Assembly (NCBI GenBank): GCA_016719785.1
Contig: JADJYJ010000003.1
Span: forward strand, 434,001 to 498,000
DNA from: Candidatus Amarolinea dominans
Lineage (GTDB): Bacteria; Chloroflexota; Anaerolineae; SSC4; Amarolineaceae
Direction of reading: 5' to 3'
DNA length: 64,000 nucleotides
Shown: positions 61,863-64,000 of the stretch, piece by piece
How the letters are laid out: every line of letters begins with the position of its first letter
Numbering within the stretch: the stretch's first letter is position 1
Notes under the pieces: generated by a model
What the model was told of the DNA's origin: nothing
The model's database searches: none
Seen by the model: only the letters and a program-made list of their open reading frames with translations
Translations under genes and position numbers: made by a program

Positions 61863-62813
61863 ATGTCAACGATGAACACCCCTACCGCCCCGCTCGATGC
61901 CGACCGCGTGCGCGGTCGCGTGCAGGATCGTTACGGCGCCCTCGCGCGCCAGGTCAACTCGGCCGACCTCGAAGCCCGGCCCGCGCCCGTGAGCTGCTGT
62001 GAGCCAACCACAGCCGCCGCGGCCGGCGGCTGCTGCGGCCCTGCCAGCTCAGTGACGCTGGACCTGAGCAGCCTGGAACTGGTCAACGTCGCGGGTGAGC
62101 CGACCTCCAGCGTGGCCGGCGCCCTCTACTCGTCTGACCAACTTTCCGATCTACCGGATTCGGTGACGGCCATTTCGTTGGGATGCGGCAACCCAACGGC
62201 CATTGCCGGTCTGCACCCCGGCCAGACCGTGCTCGACCTGGGCAGCGGCGGCGGCATTGACTGTTTCCTGGCCGCGCGCCAGGTTGGCCCGACCGGCCGC
62301 GTCATCGGCCTGGACATGACCACCGATATGATCCGGCTGGCGCGGCGCAACGCCAAAAAACTGGGCCTGACAAACGTGGAGTTTCGCTGGGGCGAGATCG
62401 AAGAGATGCCGGTGGAGGACGACTCGGTGGATGTCATCATCTCCAACTGCGTCATCAACCTGTCGCCGGACAAACCCCAAGTCTTTCGGGAAGCCCTGCG
62501 TGTGCTCAAACCGGGCGGCGAGCTGGCTGTGTCAGACATGGTCTTCGAGGTGCCGATCCCTGAAGCGCTGCGCGGCGACCTGGACTCCTGGGCCGGCTGC
62601 GTGGCCGGCGCCTGGCTGGAGAGCGATTATGTGGAGGCGATCCGTCAGGCCGGTTTTCGGGAGGTCGAGGTGGCGGCGCGGGACTATCTGCCCATCACCG
62701 AGGTGCTGAGCGCCAGCGACATCGCCGCGCTGCAGGCGCAGGCCAACGGCCACCTGCACGGCGTCTCCCTTGACCGCGTCATGGCGAGCATCAAAATTCG
62801 GGCGCGTAAATAA
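61863..62813 (+). CDS. arsM: arsenite S-adenosylmethionine methyltransferase
   Basis: 316 residues. ArsM methylates arsenite to volatile or less toxic forms. The N-terminal extension has two Cys pairs, Cys45-46 and Cys57-58 (PVSCCEP, GGCCGP). The SAM motif VLDLGSGGGIDC and the conserved SNCVINLSPDK with Cys196, plus WAGCVAGA, are typical of ArsM. AAGGAG lies 8 nt before the ATG. It is regulated by the palindrome at 61770. Confidence 0.93.
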   Translation: MSTMNTPTAPLDADRVRGRVQDRYGALARQVNSADLEARPAPVSCCEPTTAAAAGGCCGPASSVTLDLSSLELVNVAGEPTSSVAGALYSSDQLSDLPDSVTAISLGCGNPTAIAGLHPGQTVLDLGSGGGIDCFLAARQVGPTGRVIGLDMTTDMIRLARRNAKKLGLTNVEFRWGEIEEMPVEDDSVDVIISNCVINLSPDKPQVFREALRVLKPGGELAVSDMVFEVPIPEALRGDLDSWAGCVAGAWLESDYVEAIRQAGFREVEVAARDYLPITEVLSASDIAALQAQANGHLHGVSLDRVMASIKIRARK

Positions 62814-62873
62814 CACGAGGTATTGGTGATCTTGGTCCTGAAGATAGCCCCACGCGGAGGGATAGTCCGATGA
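62814..62873 (+). pseudogene. RelE-type toxin remnant (3' end only)
   Basis: Directly after the arsM stop and in the same frame, 19 codons read HEVLVILVLKIAPRGGIVR and stop. LVILVLKI followed by R..G.VR resembles the last strand of RelE-family toxins. Only the tail is present. Its stop overlaps the ATG of the next remnant (ATGA), the usual toxin-antitoxin layout. Confidence 0.45.
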
Positions 62874-62932
62874 GCGCATCTGTACAGGTGATTGCACGCG
62901 AGGGTAAGCCGGAATGGGCCGTATTACCATGA
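62870..62932 (+). pseudogene. antitoxin remnant (5' end only)
   Basis: 20 residues, MSASVQVIAREGKPEWAVLP, ending at TGA. The VIAREGKPEWAVLP string matches the N-terminus of HigA/Phd-like antitoxins, which continue PYEEY. GGAGGG lies upstream. Truncated by a stop. Confidence 0.5.
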
Positions 62933-62941
62933 GGGCGGGCG

Positions 62942-63838
62942 TCAGCGCTTTGTCCACACAAACGGCGTCGTGTAGACCAGGTGGCGGAAGCCCAGTTTTT
63001 GCAGGATAGGGCGGCTCATCGGACTGGCATCCACGGTGAGAAAACGCACACCGCGGGTGCGGGCCTCTTGTGCCCGCACGGCCACCAGCGCGGTGTAGAT
63101 GCCGCGGCCGCGATAGGCCGGCAGCGTGGAGCCGCCCCACAGATCGGCAAACCGGCGGCCGGGATGGTAACAGATGCGGGCATTGGCCACCGGTTTGTCG
63201 TCTGCATAGGCCTGAAAGATGCTCATCAGGTCGGGATGGGTGCGCAGCGTCTGCGCCAACTCATCCTCCAACCCTGGCGTCGGCTTTTCCCACACCTGCG
63301 CCTGCACCGCGGCGACCAGGCTCAACTGCGCCGGGTCAGTGATACGCAGGATGTCGGCGCTCACGGGCTGGAGGAGCCGCGCCGGCGCCTCCTCCAGATC
63401 GAGCGCCATCAGCGCCTCTGGCTCGTCCGGCTCGAAGCCGTGGGCGATGAGCCGCTGCTTGAGATCGGCCGGCGTATCGTGATCGAAGACCTTCCATTCG
63501 AAGCTGCTCTCGAAGCTGCTCTCGAAGCTGCTCTCGAAGCTGCTCTCGAAGCTGCTTTCTATGCCTCTCTCGATACCTCCCTGAGTATTTCCGTCTCTGT
63601 CCTCGAGACCCCGGCCGGCTGTCTCCATGTGCCTGCTCATGTCTGCGATCTGCGTCGCAATGGCCTCGTCAGCCGTTTCAGGGCTGAGCCGCGTGTAAAG
63701 AATCCAGCCGCCGTGACGGCCGGGCGGTTCCATCATCACCCGCGTCAGATCCGGCAGCTTTTCCACGCGGCCAAACGGGTCGAAGGGGTCGCGGCGCATC
63801 TCTGCGTCGTACAGGGCCAGGATTTCACCTGTGGTCAT
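62942..63838 (-). CDS. GNAT-family acetyltransferase with a tandem ESSF repeat
   Basis: 298 residues. The C-terminal GNAT domain has LWGGSTLPAYRGRGIYTALV (acetyl-CoA-binding RGRG) and LTVDASPMSRPILQKLGF. The N-terminal part is a second, degenerate GNAT-like region. Between them is a stretch with five copies of ESSF. Substrate unknown. Convergent with arsM and the remnants. Confidence 0.82.
   Translation of the reverse strand: MTTGEILALYDAEMRRDPFDPFGRVEKLPDLTRVMMEPPGRHGGWILYTRLSPETADEAIATQIADMSRHMETAGRGLEDRDGNTQGGIERGIESSFESSFESSFESSFESSFEWKVFDHDTPADLKQRLIAHGFEPDEPEALMALDLEEAPARLLQPVSADILRITDPAQLSLVAAVQAQVWEKPTPGLEDELAQTLRTHPDLMSIFQAYADDKPVANARICYHPGRRFADLWGGSTLPAYRGRGIYTALVAVRAQEARTRGVRFLTVDASPMSRPILQKLGFRHLVYTTPFVWTKR
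63498..63560 (-). repeat. 12-bp tandem repeat encoding ESSF x5
   Basis: The unit CGAAGCTGCTCT is repeated five times in frame, giving ESSFESSFESSFESSFESSF. Copy-number change would keep the frame and alter linker length. Confidence 0.9.
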
Positions 63839-63869
63839 TTTGTCACATGTCCTCGCGTGTCATCACGTG

Positions 63870-63896
63870 CAACCCGCCGGAGGGACCAGCGGGTTG
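63870..63896 (-). terminator. hairpin, possible terminator
   Basis: CAACCCGC and GCGGGTTG form an 8-bp stem between the stop of the SDR gene and the GNAT gene. No T-run follows. Confidence 0.35.
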
Positions 63897-63916
63897 ATGC
63901 GATCAAGCGTTCGGGT

Positions 63917-64000
63917 TTAACCTGCGCAGGCGTCTTCGCCGCCATCCACGAAGATAATCGAGCCACTGACCCACCGAATGTCCGGGTGTGACAACTGGCG
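63917..64000 (-). CDS. SDR-family oxidoreductase, 3' end only
   Basis: The last 27 codons before TAA are visible; the rest lies beyond the window. IRWVSGSIIFVDGGEDA matches the C-terminal [VI]xG..i.vDGG motif of short-chain dehydrogenases. On the minus strand, upstream of the GNAT gene. Confidence 0.7.
   Translation of the reverse strand, partial: RQLSHPDIRWVSGSIIFVDGGEDACAG

Overview
The window is GC-rich bacterial DNA, most likely from an uncultured member of the Chloroflexota (Anaerolineae/Caldilinea-like). That assignment is an inference. It rests on the mix of a bacterial Elp3, a deoxyribose-type bacterial microcompartment (BMC) locus, large exported parallel-beta-helix proteins, many TP-rich linkers, leaderless promoters and dispersed GC-rich palindromic repeats. 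No rRNA, tRNA or CRISPR array was seen. Two genes (elp3 at 3909-3913 and a sugar permease at 37247-37249) each carry a single missing base in a homopolymer. Restoring one base gives a full-length protein in both cases, so assembly error is likely.

Layout. 1-5.2 kb: a truncated exported repeat protein, a polytopic membrane protein, a frameshifted Elp3 and a divergent methyltransferase that resembles Trm9. 5.2-5.7 kb: a tandem array of a 130-bp palindrome-rich repeat. 5.7-16.2 kb: three tandem paralogous beta-helix surface proteins and a CAP-domain exoprotein. 16.3-21.2 kb: a sulfate-activation operon (sat, cysC) interleaved with two alkaline-phosphatase-superfamily enzymes. 21.4-32.8 kb: lepB, then a BMC locus (RpiB-like, DeoC, aldehyde dehydrogenase, EutQ-like cupin, one BMC-H, one BMC-T, three BMC-P) interrupted by a DUF4160/DUF2442 pair, then pyrophosphatase, an MBL hydrolase, thiolase, an SDR and a hypothetical protein. 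32.9-42.4 kb: a sugar ABC transporter between two large secreted proteins with almost identical C-terminal modules.

42.6-51.9 kb holds what I consider the most novel block: a P-loop ATPase fused to a winged helix, two STAND-like NTPases (the second with TPR-like repeats), a 75-residue peptide with a CGAC motif, and a radical SAM/SPASM enzyme with a C-terminal PqqD-like domain. The last three genes overlap by 4 nt each, which looks like a RiPP precursor and maturase under STAND control. An AbiEii-like nucleotidyltransferase downstream has a promoter almost identical to that of the first ATPase gene. A MITE-like element lies just before it.

51.9-58.1 kb: a reverse-strand operon of three long proteins, at least one with a helicase C-terminal-like domain, stitched together by a 25-codon mini-gene. 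58.4-64 kb: a DppA-like peptidase, two more DUF4160/DUF2442 pairs, small antitoxin-like ORFs, an arsR-arsM pair with twin palindromic operators, a decayed RelE/antitoxin remnant, a GNAT protein with a tandem repeat, and the tail of an SDR gene.

How the genes may work together: DeoC would cleave deoxyribose 5-phosphate to glyceraldehyde 3-phosphate and acetaldehyde inside the shell. The aldehyde dehydrogenase would make acetyl-CoA. The downstream thiolase and SDR could condense and reduce it, recycling reduced cofactor. Sat and CysC would make PAPS. ArsR would derepress ArsM in the presence of arsenite.
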